A stretch of DNA of 51,702 nt from a virus, in IMG/VR virus record IMGVR_UViG_3300008108_000167, positions 1 through 51,702 of that record; one strand, given 5' to 3'. Below, one piece after another: positions 17,832-30,200 of the stretch (the first letter of the stretch is position 1; every line of letters starts with the position of its first letter). The notes below the pieces were generated by a model, which had not been told where the DNA came from, searched no databases, and saw only the letters and a list, made by a program, of their open reading frames with translations. The position numbers were made by a program, and so were the translations under genes.

Positions 17832-17971
17832 TGGCTAAAGGCGGATCTAATAAGACTATTTTCGAAGCAGGAGCACCTAAGAAAACTCGTCAAGGACGTT
17901 CTCCTCGTACATTGCTAAGTGCAACCTCTCGTAATGGACGTAAGAAAAAGTATCGCGGTCAAGGAAAATAA
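17831..17971 (+). CDS. Small basic protein
   Basis: A 46-residue, Lys/Arg/Gly-rich protein (MAKGGSNKTIFEAGAPKKTR.., NGRKKKYRGQGK). I recall closely similar small basic proteins near the structural genes of T4-like cyanophages; function unknown. A GGAGG-like GAGGAAATC string precedes the ATG. A terminator follows. Confidence 0.75.
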   Translation: MAKGGSNKTIFEAGAPKKTRQGRSPRTLLSATSRNGRKKKYRGQGK

Positions 17972-17981
17972 TATAGATAAG

Positions 17982-18006
17982 GCAGGGGTAATTCCCTGCT
18001 TTTTTA
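17982..18006 (+). terminator. Rho-independent terminator
   Basis: GCAGGG (17982-17987) pairs with CCCTGC (17994-17999) across GTAATT, then T6. It separates the transition block from the structural run. Confidence 0.8.
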
Positions 18007-18016
18007 TTATCAACTT

Positions 18017-18712
18017 ATGGCATATTTAAATCATAATCTTCCAACGATTACTTGTTATATTCGTAATGAATTTCTTTTTAATCATAAGAAAGGACATGGT
18101 GAGGTGTCTTTATGCGACGTACACTCTGTAGCATCCTTAGAGAAGCACGTACCCCTCTTTGAGGCGTTTCTAGAGAACGGGGTGAACTGGACTCGTAGAC
18201 CTATTCATGCATTCTGTTGGAAACCCGATGCACCAGTACACGAATTAGAAGAGTGTATGTGGTGGGATTGCTTTTCTCCTTATATCGATGTTCAAGTTCG
18301 TTCAAGACTTGCTAACTTACGTGCTGAATTAATCAATTATCGTGGAGAAAAGAATGAAGGAACCTATATGTTCACTCTTGATTGGTCATGGGAGTCAAAA
18401 TCTACTCTGAATACTAACTTTAGTGAGACTCCAGAGCATAAATGTGCTCATTTTTTCAAGATGGACAACGGAAATTTTTATGCATATCCAAATAATAAAA
18501 TATTATGGTATGATGATGCATGGACTAAGAATAGAATTACTAAAAATCCAGGTTATGAAATCGATTTGACCGAATACTCAGTCGAAAATCGTCGCAAAAT
18601 TGAGACTTCTGACGATTTTATGTACGAAGTAACAAATATTCGGGATAGCAACCCCGTAAAAAGTTCTGATTTTGACGAATCAGGAGCACAAAATGGATCA
18701 AAAACTACTTAG
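18017..18712 (+). CDS. Conserved phage protein, unknown function
   Basis: A 231-residue protein (MAYLNHNLPTITCYIRNEFLF..), Trp- and His-rich (FCWKPDAPVHELEECMWWD), with a helical VRSRLANLRAELINY and a strand-rich LDWSWESK. The position just before gp25 suggests a virion or tail role, but this is by location only. It overlaps the next gene by 20 bases. CGT Arg codons are common here, unlike the structural genes that follow. Confidence 0.72.
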   Translation: MAYLNHNLPTITCYIRNEFLFNHKKGHGEVSLCDVHSVASLEKHVPLFEAFLENGVNWTRRPIHAFCWKPDAPVHELEECMWWDCFSPYIDVQVRSRLANLRAELINYRGEKNEGTYMFTLDWSWESKSTLNTNFSETPEHKCAHFFKMDNGNFYAYPNNKILWYDDAWTKNRITKNPGYEIDLTEYSVENRRKIETSDDFMYEVTNIRDSNPVKSSDFDESGAQNGSKTT

Positions 18713-18854
18713 AGAAATCGCAAACGATGATTTAAATCCCAAAAAACATGATTTTCACCACCAAAATGAAATTCACTCAAAAATTCGAAATGATGAAGAC
18801 TATGATGATTGGGAATATGGCACTGAACCACTGTATGAATCAAAAAATCCCTAA
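18693..18854 (+). CDS. Small acidic protein, unknown function
   Basis: A 53-residue protein (MDQKLLREIANDDLNPKKHD..), Asp/His/Glu-rich C-terminal half. CAGGAG (18681-18686) stands 6 nt from this ATG, so it is preferred over the ATG at 18672. It overlaps the end of the preceding gene. Its stop codon is part of the gp25 late promoter. Confidence 0.72.
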   Translation: MDQKLLREIANDDLNPKKHDFHHQNEIHSKIRNDEDYDDWEYGTEPLYESKNP

Positions 18855-18860
18855 TAAATA
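18853..18860 (+). promoter_or_regulatory. Late promoter AATAAATA upstream of gp25
   Basis: AATAAATA overlaps the TAA stop of the preceding gene and lies 20 bp before the gp25 ATG. It is of T4-type late form. Confidence 0.7.
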
Positions 18861-18880
18861 AGATAGAATTGTCATAATCA

Positions 18881-19282
18881 ATGCCTTTACAAAGGGTAAG
18901 TCAGGGATTTAAAGATATTAGTATGTCATTTCAGAGTAATCCTCTGACAAATGACCTGATTGCCCTTAAAAATGAAAACGCAATTGCTCGTTCTATTCGT
19001 AATATTGTGTTTACTTTACCGGGTGAGAAATTTTTTAATGAAAATTTCGGTTCCAGAATCAGTCGTTCACTTTTTGAGAACTTAGATTCTGCTTCGGCTA
19101 TTGTTATAAAGGATGAAATTGAAAATTCAATTCGTAATTATGAACCAAGAGTTTCATTAGTGGATGTTCAAGTAAATCCAGATTTTGATAATAATTCTTT
19201 TGATGTAATTATAGTTTATAGAGTAGTTGGTATAGATGTTCCAGCGCAACAATTACAGTTCGTTCTGCAACCTACTAGGTAA
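18881..19282 (+). CDS. gp25: Baseplate wedge subunit gp25
   Basis: A 133-residue protein, essentially the length of T4 gp25. It has the gp25/GPW pattern: LTNDLIALKNENAIARSIRN, then IVFTLPGEKFFNENFGSRI.., then FENLDSASAIVIKDEI and a VSLVDVQV strand region. It is part of the baseplate wedge and is thought to contribute to sheath nucleation. It is preceded by a late promoter and directly abuts gp6 with no gap. Confidence 0.92.
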   Translation: MPLQRVSQGFKDISMSFQSNPLTNDLIALKNENAIARSIRNIVFTLPGEKFFNENFGSRISRSLFENLDSASAIVIKDEIENSIRNYEPRVSLVDVQVNPDFDNNSFDVIIVYRVVGIDVPAQQLQFVLQPTR

Positions 19283-21211
19283 ATGCCGTTAGTAAATTTT
19301 TCAAATCTGGATTTTGACCAGATTAAAACAAGTCTTAGAGATTATCTGAGATCAAACTCAAATTTTACTGATTATGATTTTGAAGGATCTAATCTTTCAA
19401 CAATTCTTGATGTTTTGGCATACAATACCTACATCACCTCATATAATGCAAACATGGTTGCAAATGAGGTGTTTATTGACAGTGCAACGCTTAGAGAAAA
19501 CATCGTTGCCCTTGCTAGAAATATAGGATATGTTCCAAGGTCAAGAAAAGCATCTACTGCAACTGTAAGTTTTTTTGTTGATACCTCAAACATCACGCCA
19601 GTTCCATCATCATTGACATTGAAGAAAGGACCAATAGCAGCAACATCTGGTTCTTTTGGAAATCAGTCTTTTATATTCTCAATATTGGACGATATTACTG
19701 TACCAGTAGTTGATAACGTCGCATCCTTCAATGATATTAAAATTTATGAGGGAGTACTGCTGAGTACTAATTTTACATATAATTCAAATAATCCAAATCA
19801 AAGATTTATTTTACCAAACTCGGGTATAGATACAGATCTAATATCCGTCAGTGTTAAAAGTAGTATAACAGCAACAGCATCTACAAAGTATGCTCTTCAG
19901 GATAGTGTGTTTGAAGTAAATCAAAACTCTAGAGTCTATTATATTCAAGAAATTGAAGACGAGAGATATGAATTAATATTTGGTGATGGTGTTTTATTTG
20001 GGAAAAAATTAGAAAATAATAACTACATTGAAGCAAATTATATTGTTTCCAATGGAGATAGTGGTAACGGTATAAGTCAGTTTAGTTTTTCAGGAAGACT
20101 CACTTATACAAGAAATTCTACGGAATATACAGTTACTTCCGGCATATCACTCTTATCAACTGGGATTATCTCCCAAGGTGGAGAGAATATTGAATCAGTT
20201 GAGTCTATTAAAAAATATGCTCCAAGAATCTATGCTTCACAGAATAGAGCATTATCTGCAAATGACTACGAATCACTAATTCCTGCGAAAATATATCCAG
20301 AAACTGAATCTATCTCTGTTTTTGGCGGCGAAGAATTGGTTCCTCCACAATATGGAAAAGTATTCATCAGTATTAAACCAAGAAATGGTGACTTTTTGCC
20401 AAATTTAATCAAAGAGAATATAAAAAGGGACCTTAAGAAGTATGCTGTTGCAGGAATTGTTCCAGAAATTTTAGATCTCAAGTATCTTTACATAGAAGTT
20501 GATTCTAAAATTTATTATAATACCAATCTTGCCCCAAGTTCGGCATATGTTTCCACATTAATTCAATCAAATGCAAACAAGTACGCAGAATCAACTGAAT
20601 TAAATAGGTATGGAGCCAGATTTAAATATAGCAAATTCCTGAAAATTATTGATGATACTCACGAATCAGTAACTTCTAACATTACACAAATTCAAATCAG
20701 GAGAGATCTAAGAGTTGTCTTAAATACGTTTGCAGAATATCAAATTGGATTTGGTAATGCTTTTCATATTAAGAGTATGGATGGTTATAATATCAAATCT
20801 TCAGCATTCAGAGTATCTGACTTCCAAGAACCAGTTTACTTGTCAGATATTCCAGATACAAATAGAACAACAGGATCTATTTTCTTGTTCACTGTTCCAA
20901 GTACAAATTCTACAAGTGCAACTATTGTTAAAAGAAATATTGGTAGAATTGATTATGAAAAAGGTATCATAACATTAAATCCAATAAATGTTTTATCTGG
21001 AAAAATAAAAGATTCTCAAACAATCATTGAGATATCTGCAATACCAAAATCAAATGATGTAATTGGATTACAGGATTTATATCTCCAACTAGATATTAAT
21101 AAGAGTGTTTTTGAAATGATTCCGGACGAAATATCTTCGGGACTCGATCCTTCGGCATCTAACTATATCGTAACTTCAAGCTACAGCAACGGGAACCTAG
21201 TAAGATCATAA
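19283..21211 (+). CDS. gp6: Baseplate wedge subunit gp6
   Basis: A 642-residue protein, close to T4 gp6 (about 660). The N-terminus MPLVNFSNLDFDQIKTSLRD then YNTYITSYNANMVANEVFID and LRENIVALARNIGYVPRSRK is the typical gp6/Baseplate_J start. It forms the dimer that joins wedges around the hub. Its start codon follows the gp25 stop without a gap. The giant structural gene follows 4 bp later. Confidence 0.92.
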   Translation: MPLVNFSNLDFDQIKTSLRDYLRSNSNFTDYDFEGSNLSTILDVLAYNTYITSYNANMVANEVFIDSATLRENIVALARNIGYVPRSRKASTATVSFFVDTSNITPVPSSLTLKKGPIAATSGSFGNQSFIFSILDDITVPVVDNVASFNDIKIYEGVLLSTNFTYNSNNPNQRFILPNSGIDTDLISVSVKSSITATASTKYALQDSVFEVNQNSRVYYIQEIEDERYELIFGDGVLFGKKLENNNYIEANYIVSNGDSGNGISQFSFSGRLTYTRNSTEYTVTSGISLLSTGIISQGGENIESVESIKKYAPRIYASQNRALSANDYESLIPAKIYPETESISVFGGEELVPPQYGKVFISIKPRNGDFLPNLIKENIKRDLKKYAVAGIVPEILDLKYLYIEVDSKIYYNTNLAPSSAYVSTLIQSNANKYAESTELNRYGARFKYSKFLKIIDDTHESVTSNITQIQIRRDLRVVLNTFAEYQIGFGNAFHIKSMDGYNIKSSAFRVSDFQEPVYLSDIPDTNRTTGSIFLFTVPSTNSTSATIVKRNIGRIDYEKGIITLNPINVLSGKIKDSQTIIEISAIPKSNDVIGLQDLYLQLDINKSVFEMIPDEISSGLDPSASNYIVTSSYSNGNLVRS

Positions 21212-21215
21212 CAAA

Positions 21216-24200
21216 ATGACAGAAAAAAGAATTCAGTTTAATAACGTTATCCAAAATCAACTTCCTTCTTATGTTAGGGAGGAGTTTCCTTTAGTTGCTG
21301 AGTTTTTAAAACAGTATTATATTTCTCAAGAATTTCAGGGATCATCAACTGATCTTGTACAAAACGTTGATCAGTATCTAAAATTAGATACCATAAAATC
21401 TAACATAGAATCAACGTATCTTGCTGCAGATATTAGTTTCCTTGATGAAACAATAACCGTATTAAGCACTGTTGGGTTCCCAGACTCATATGGATTGTTG
21501 CAGATAGATGACGAAGTTATTACCTACACAAATAAAACTACAACTTCTTTTACTGGTTGTGTAAGAGGATTTAGCGGCGTTACTTCATATAATAATCAAA
21601 ATAAACCAGATGAACTGGTTTTCAAATCAACAGAATCTGCTGATCATAAAAAAGATGCCAAAGTCATCAACTTAAGTTCACTTTTTCTGCAAGAATTTTT
21701 TAATAAAATCAAGTATCAATTAACTCCTGGATTTGAAAACAGAGAGTTTTATAGTGGTTTGGACAAATATTTGTTCCTTAAACAGTCTAAAGATTTTTAT
21801 TCGACTAGAGGAACTGATCTATCATTTAAGATTCTATTTAAGGTTTTATATGGCGAAGATGTTAAGATCATCAAACCACAAGATTACTTATCAAAACCAT
21901 CAGATTCCCATTATGAAATAACCAATGATCTGGTTGTTGAAAGTATTTCTGGCGATCCATATGAACTAGAGAGATCAACATTAAGACAAGATTCTTATGG
22001 TGATATTCCAAAAGGATATGCTTCAATATCCAGGGTTGAAAAGATTTTTGCAAAATCAGATAAAACATATTATAAATTAAGTTTTGATGCAGGATACAAT
22101 AGAGATATTAGTGTTGATGGATCTCTATATGGTAATTTTTCAATTCATCCCAAAACAAAGGTTATTGGTAGGGTTCTTTCTGGTGCAAATACTATAGACG
22201 TAGATTCAACTGTAGGATTTCCATTAACTGGAGATTTATCAGTAGTTTATAGTGATGGAACTACTGGTACAATTTCATACTCTTCTAAGAGTTTGAATCA
22301 ATTTTTTGGGTGCCAAAATATTTCAAAAACAATTTTAGATGGCACTGACATTTGGTTGGATGTCTATGCTTATGGATTATCAAATAAAAATAATAATGAG
22401 ACTATTAGGGTAAGAATTACTTCTGTTCTCAAGAGTGTAGACCTGACTGCCAATACTTATTATCATAGTATTGGGGACACTGGTATAATAAAAACTCTTG
22501 GAGTAAATCCATCCGATGAAGTAGTTTCAAATAATTGGATTTTTAATATTTCTTCTGGCGTTGATGTTCTATCACTATCTTTGATTGATATTATCTCCAA
22601 TACTTACAATCTGACTACGAAGATTGCGCACAATCTAAGAGTTGGTGATAGTATAAGATTACTGTCAAATGACGGAACAAGTGCGATCTCTTTGGTCAGT
22701 AACGTATTGTCTGATAGTATTATAGAAATAACAGGGCAAGGAATTTTAGATTTAAACAGATCATATTCAATTCAAAGAAATTTACTTAAAGTAAATTCTC
22801 AAAAATATTCTGATCTCACAAATCAAATTACAAATGTCCAAAATGTATATAAGATTGATAATAAAACTTTAATAGCATCTTCATCTTTACCATCTTACAA
22901 TAATCAACCACTAAATGCTTTTGATAGAACTGTAGTTTTTTCTGGAACATTTTCTGGCGACATATTTACTATAACTTCTGGCGAAGATCATGGATTTTAC
23001 ACGGGAGATTCTGTTTACTACACTCCATCTCAAGGATCTCTATTTACTGAGGGATTATACTTTATTAAGAGAGTTAACCAAAGTAGTGTGCAAATCGCTA
23101 AAAGTAGAGCAAACATTTATAATTCAATTTTCATAAATCTTACCAGTCCTGTTACTGTTACTGGTAGTAAATTTGAAGATTTCGAATTTCATTCAAGGAA
23201 ATTAGAATCTCAAAAGATTTTAAGGGAAGTTAATACTCCAATTGATGATGGAAAAGAATATCAAACTGCACCAGGTCCAGTAGGTATTTTGGTGAATGGA
23301 GTTGAGATTTTAAATTATAAGTCAAAAGACAAAATTTTCTACGGATCCGTAGAAAATATTGATGTTGTAAATTCTGGTTCTGGTTATGATATCATAAATC
23401 CACCATCTCTGATAATTACGGATTCTGTTGGAACTGGAGCAACTGGATATTGTACAATCAATGGATCATTGCAAGAGATTAGGATTATTGATCCAGGATT
23501 TGATTACATAGATACTCCCAAAATTAACATTACAGGCGGCAATGGTGTTGGTGCCAAAGCAAACGCTTCTATGAAGTTAATTGACCACCAAGTATCATTT
23601 AATGCTGAGTCCAAATCGGCATTTGTAAGCATAACAAATAATACCATTGGGTTTTCAACTTTCCATAAGTTTAGAAATACTGAGAGAGTAATCTACAGAA
23701 CTAATGCTCAGAAATCTGTTGGTGGAATTACAACTAATTCTACATATTACGTTTCAGTCCAAGACTTATACACAGTTAAATTGTATAAAACTTTTGATGA
23801 CTCTTTAGTTGGCGTAAACACAGTCGCGTTGACATCGTTTGGTATCGGGAATCATTTATTAGAATCTTATAATAAGAAATCAGTAATATCGTCAATTAAT
23901 ATTGAAAGTGAGGGTTCTAACTATCAAAATAAAAAGAGAACTGCAACTTCTTCGGGAGTAAGCACTTCTTTGAGTTACATTACAATAAAAAATCATGATT
24001 ATCAGTCTGGAGAAATTGTTAGATACTCTGCAACTGGATCCCCAATTGGTGGATTAGTAAGCAATACTAATTATTATCTAACAAAAGTAGACGAAAATAA
24101 TTTCAGACTATCTTTGGTTGGTATTGGTACTGACAATCAAGATTTTTATTACAAAACAAATCAGTATATTGATTTTACGTCTACTGGATCTGGTATTCAT

Positions 24201-27200
24201 AATTTCAATTATCCACAGATATCAGTAGAAGTTGTTGGAAATATTGGCGTATCTTCAATCTTCAAAGCACAGGTTCAACCAATTTTTAGAGGAGAAGTTA
24301 CTTCAATCCATATAGAAAATAATGGTGTCGGATATGGATCTTCGGAAATCGTTAATTTTAGTAGAGATCCAAACGTAACACTCAGCAGCGGTTCAGATGC
24401 TCAACTTATTCCAATCATCAATGCTGGAAAAATTGTTGAGGTTTTAGTAAATAATCCAGGAAAAGATTATAGTTCTCCACCAAATCTCAATATTTTAACT
24501 AATGGTAATGGAATTGGTGCTGTTTTGACATCTATTATAGAAAATGGACAAATTAAATCTGTCAAGATTATTGAAAGTGGTGCAGGATATGATCAAAATA
24601 ATACTTCCATTGTCGTTTCTTCTGCTGGAGTTGGAGCAGAACTCAAATCTCAATTAAAATCTTGGACAATAAATCTTTTTGCAAGATATTTAAACAAAAT
24701 TAGCACTGATGATGGATTTGTTTTCTACAATCCAAATTCTAAGTATGGATTAGAATACAGTCATCTATATGCACCAAGAAAACTTAGAGAAAATTTGTAT
24801 TCTAAAGATTCTGGTGGAAAAACTCTTTATGGTAAAAATGACCTAATAAAAGTAAATGATGTTGAAGTTTCTTCCACAAATCATTCACCAATAATTGGAT
24901 GGGCATATGATGGGAATCCAATATATGGACCATACGGATTTGCAAATAAAAATGGTGGTGCAATATCAAGAATGAGATCTGGTTATGTTCTCAATCAATC
25001 TTCAGATAGACCACCATTTCCATCTGGATTTTTTGTTGAAGATTATGAATACAAAAATGTAAATGATGATTCTGTATTGGATGAGTTTAATGGAAGATTC
25101 TGCATAACACCTGATTTTCCCAAAGGAATATATGCATATTTTGCAACAATTGATAGTACCTCTTCAAGTTCATTTGGCGGATATAGATTACCAGTTTTTC
25201 CATACGTAGTAGGAAATAAATTTAAATCTGCTCCAAACGAGTTCAACTTTAGAAGATCATCAAATCAAGATGATATTGACTTGAATCAAACTAAGTGGTC
25301 TAGAAATACGTCCCCATATAATTTACTTAAAAATAATGCATCATATGCATATCTACCATTACCAAATGTTTTAGATCAAACAGTAGATGTCAAATATGCT
25401 TCTCCAGGTTCGGTAGAAAATATTGGTATTGTAACTGGAGGATTAAATTATAAAGTAAATGATAAGGTTATATTTGATGAGCAAGAGACGGGTGGATTTG
25501 GACTTTCTTCTAAAGTTTCCAGAATCGTCGGAAAAACTGTAAATTCAATCAGTGTTGCAAGTACAACGATTAATGGAGCCGAAATTTATTCAATAGAAGG
25601 AAACAAAAATCTATTTTTTGTTCAATCCAGTTCACCACATTCTCTATTGAATAGGGATATTGTTTTCATTTCTGGAATCAGCACAACATCATCTTTGATT
25701 GGTGGTTTTTATGTGGCAGGAATTTCAACTAACACTTTATCAGTCTATAGTCCATCTGGAATTTCTTCTGTTACGATAACTGGTATTGTCACTTATATTT
25801 CTGTTTCAGGAAATCTTTCTAATATCAGAGAAAATGATATTTTCCGTATTGGAACAGAAAAGATTAAAGTATTAAATATAGATAATGATTCTTCAAGAAT
25901 TAGAGTTTTAAGATCTGCAGAAGGGACTGTTGGATCGGCACATAGTTATACTGATGTTCTTTATGAACAATCAAGAAGGTTTTCTATTAATGTTGGAATC
26001 ACCACATCCTATGGACATAAGTTAAATAAAGAAATTTATTTTGATCCAAAAGAATCTTTAGGTATAGGAACAGTATCTGGTGTTGGAATTGGGTCAACAC
26101 TTTCGTTTTCAAATCCAGGTGTTGGTGCATCACAGATTTTCATTCCAACAAAATCAATTTATATCCCAAATCACAATTTAGAAACTGGAGATTCTTTAAC
26201 ATATTCAAAAAATTCTGGTGATGCGATTTCAGTTTCAGTTGACGGAACAAATTCAACGCTACTTTTAGATCAATCTGTAGTTTATGTCGCAAAAATTACA
26301 AATGATTTAATCGGCATATCAACGGTTAAAGTTGGTTTAGGGACAACAGGAACTTTTGTTGGAATTGCATCAACAACAAACACAAAGAGTACTTTATATT
26401 TCACGGGTATTGGAACTGGATCATATCATAGTTTTAAAACAAATTATTCAAACTTAACTTGCAAAGTATCTAGAAATCTTGTTACAGTTTCTACTGCACA
26501 AACCCATGGTCTAACGAACAATGATGAAGTGTTTGTTAATGTAAATCCCGGATTATCAACTTCATTTGTAATCAAGTATAATGATTACAATAGAAAAGTA
26601 TTAGTAAATCCAAGATCTTTTGTTGTAGGAGATATTGATATTCTTTCAAATTCAATCTCTATTCCAAATCATAATTTCAAAAACGGACAAAAAATTGTCT
26701 ACAACTCAACGTCTCCTTCTGGGGGATTGGTTAATGATAAAATTTATTATATTGTAGTTTTTGATTCCAATACTATAAAATTATCAACTTCATACTACAG
26801 TTCAATTGGATTAAATCCAGAAATAGTTGATATAACTTCCACATTTGATGGAACCTTATCTCCTGTAAACCCACCAATTAAGGTATATAAAGATTCTACA
26901 GTAACATTTGATCTATCTGATTCATCTCTATCATACCTAAATGGATCTGTTCAATACTCTGCCTTTGAGTTTAATTTTTATATAGATTCAAATTATACTC
27001 AAATTTTCAATAAATCAAATTCAAGTAACACTTTTGAAGTAACTAGATTTGGTAGAATTGGTATTGATACTGGAGCTACGGTTACACTGTCAGTAACAGA
27101 TAATCTCCCCCAAAAGTTATATTATAAATTAGATCCAGTTTATGATAGCACTCTTCCCCCAATTAAGGAAGAAATAAATGTAGATTCATCTGTTCAATCA

Positions 27201-30200
27201 AATAACGAAGTTCAAATCATTTATAGTGGTTATAATGGAAGACATAGAATTACTTCTATTGCATCAACATCATTCACATATAATGTTGAAGAACTTCCAG
27301 AATCAGCAGTTTATAATTCTTCATCAAGATTATCATATGAAACTACATCTCCGAGTGCTTTTGGACCCGTCTCTAAAATTGATATAACATCAAAAGGACA
27401 AAATTATTCATCTCTTCCAAAGTTTTCTAGAATAGTTTCTGCTAATGGTACAGGATCCATTTTAGAAGCATCTAGCAAATCAATAGGAAAAGTAAAGAAA
27501 ACTAAATTAAACAATATTGGATTTGATTTTTCATGTGACTACACAGTAAGACCTAATTTAATTCTCCCTCAGATTTTAAAAATTGAGCCTTTAAATTCTA
27601 TTGACTATATTGGTATAACTTCTACCGGAAGAGGATATACCACTGCACCTAAACTCATTGTTCTTGATGGTAGCACCAAACAAGCACTGACTGAAGTAGA
27701 TATTCGTTATTCTTTGGGTGATAATTATGCTACCATTTTAAATAACACATATAGACTTAATGATACCACTCCAACTATTATTCCAACTCAAAACTCTAAT
27801 GGTGTTGGTATTGGATCAATTTTGTATAATCCATCAAACAATAATGTAACTGTAACTCTATCCGTTGGATTTAGTACTCTGAGTTCATTCCCATTTGCAG
27901 TAAATGACAAGGTTTTGATTGAAAATGTTAGTGTTGGAATCAATTCAACTGCAAAAGGATTTAATTCCGAGAATTATGATTATCAACTTTTTACTATTAC
28001 TGCAGTTGACGCAAATATTGGAGGGATCGGAACTGTAACTTACAATTTAACTGATCACTTAGTTGCGGGTGAAGTTCCGGGAAGATATGACCCTGTAAAT
28101 TCTTCGGGAAGAATAATTCCCGAAAAATACTTCCCTAAATTTAATGTTGGTCTAAAACCAAATAACTTCTTTGAAAATGAAAATGTTAGATATCCAAATC
28201 AACAATTACCTTTAGGTTTTGTTGAAGATTGGAATGAAAAAACAAAATATGTACGTATTTCTTCAAGAGAAATTCTCAAAGAAGGTAACATACTTGAAGG
28301 TACGTCTTCAAAAACTCAAGGAAGAATTTCGTCTGTAGTTAAGACGGAAGGATTTATTGATGTTGGATCATATTCCAAGTCAGAAAATGGGTGGATAACA
28401 GAAACTGGAGTTTTAAATAACCAATTACAAAGAATTCAAGATAATTTCTATTATCAGAATTTCTCATACTCTTTAAAATCAAAAGTTCCATATGATACTT
28501 GGGAGAATGCAGTTGGATCACTCAATCACACTTCTGGATTTAAGAAGTTTAGTGATTATCAATTAGAATCTTTTGGTTATTCTGGAATTAGTACTGAAAC
28601 AGTTTCTCTTATTGATGTTACTACAGATATTGATGGATTTGCAAGTCTCAATTGTGTGTATGATTTTGATCTCGCCAGAGAGAATGCATTAATAGTTGGT
28701 TCTAAAGTTATTTCAGATGAAATAACTTTCTCAAGTAGAGTACTGACAGATTATTTTGAATCAGTAGGAAACCGAGTTTTATCGATTGACGATATAAGTG
28801 GTCAGTTTAACAGCAATCCAAGATCAACAAGATTTTCTATTGTTCATAGATTCCCATTAACAGATGCTAGAGCACAAAAATATGTTACTTATGTGAGAGA
28901 CAAGAGATATACGTCTCAAAGACAATTAATGCTCTTTACCCTACTACATGACAATACTATTGGGTATTTAAATCAGTATGGTAGAGTAGAATCTGTTTAT
29001 GATTTAGGTTCTTTTGATTTTAGTGTTGAAAGAAATGAAGGATTAGTACTTTTCTATCCAACAAAGTATAAAGTAAATGATTATGATGTAACTACACTAT
29101 CATATAATGTAAAAGATAGTTTTGCTGGTATAGGAAGCACTACTTTAGGTAATATTGTAAGTTTAAATACTAATACAACATTTGTTTCTTCTGGATCAAC
29201 AACAATTATTGGAATTGGCACTACCTATACTTCTGCTAAAGTATTAGTAGAAATTTCTGGAGATAATGGTCAATATCAATTCAATGAGTTAAACCTGATT
29301 CACGATGGGACAAATATTGAACTTCTTGATTATGGACAACTGACAAGTCATTCTACAGACTCATTCTCAAGTTCAGGTCTTGGTACTTTCTATGCTTATT
29401 TTTCAGGATCAAATTTAAAGGTTGATTTTACTCCAGTTGTTGGAGTAGCAGCTTCAGTAAGTACAATTCAAGTTGCAATTGCTAACACTGCAGTATCTGG
29501 AGTAGGAACTTTTGATATTAAATATGTAAGATTTGAGGCAAAGAGTACATCTATAGCATCTTCAACATCACCATCTGCAAATATAATTGCAGAGTATCCA
29601 GATTCTTACGATGGTGGATATTACATTGTCCAAGTCTCCGATATTACGAATAATAGACATCAATTATCCGAATTAGTTGTTCTGGACGATGAAAACGATG
29701 TTTATGTGACGGAGTTTGGGAATGTTGAAACACATTCTGGTCTTGGAACTATTGACGCTATAAAAACAGCAAACTCAACCAGGTTAGTATTCACTCCCTT
29801 ACCAAGCATTAATACTCAGGTAAAAGTATTCTTCAATTCCCTTACAAATTTTGACGAATCAAACACACTAATTCAATACAATAATAATACCGCAACATCA
29901 GATTATAATGTTTACTATGGAACGGAAAGAGATGTTAGGTTATCTTTTGACCTCAAACATCAAGGAAATCCAATTTTCCAAAAATATTTTGATGGCAGCA
30001 ACTCTTCTGTAGTAAGCACGGCATCAAGCACCATAACAATAAAAAATCATTTCTTTGTAACCGGAGAAAGAATTACATATTCATCAGGATCACCAACATC
30101 AACTCCTATTGGAATTGCTTCTACAGATTTTGGAGTAGGAATTGGAACCACTGATAAATTACCATCTACAGTCTATGTAATTAAAATTGACGAAAACAAT

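Noticed and set aside
20266-20481. Minus-strand frames inside the structural genes
   Set aside because: These are shadows of gp6, the giant gene and others: no ribosome sites, no promoters, and low-complexity translations.
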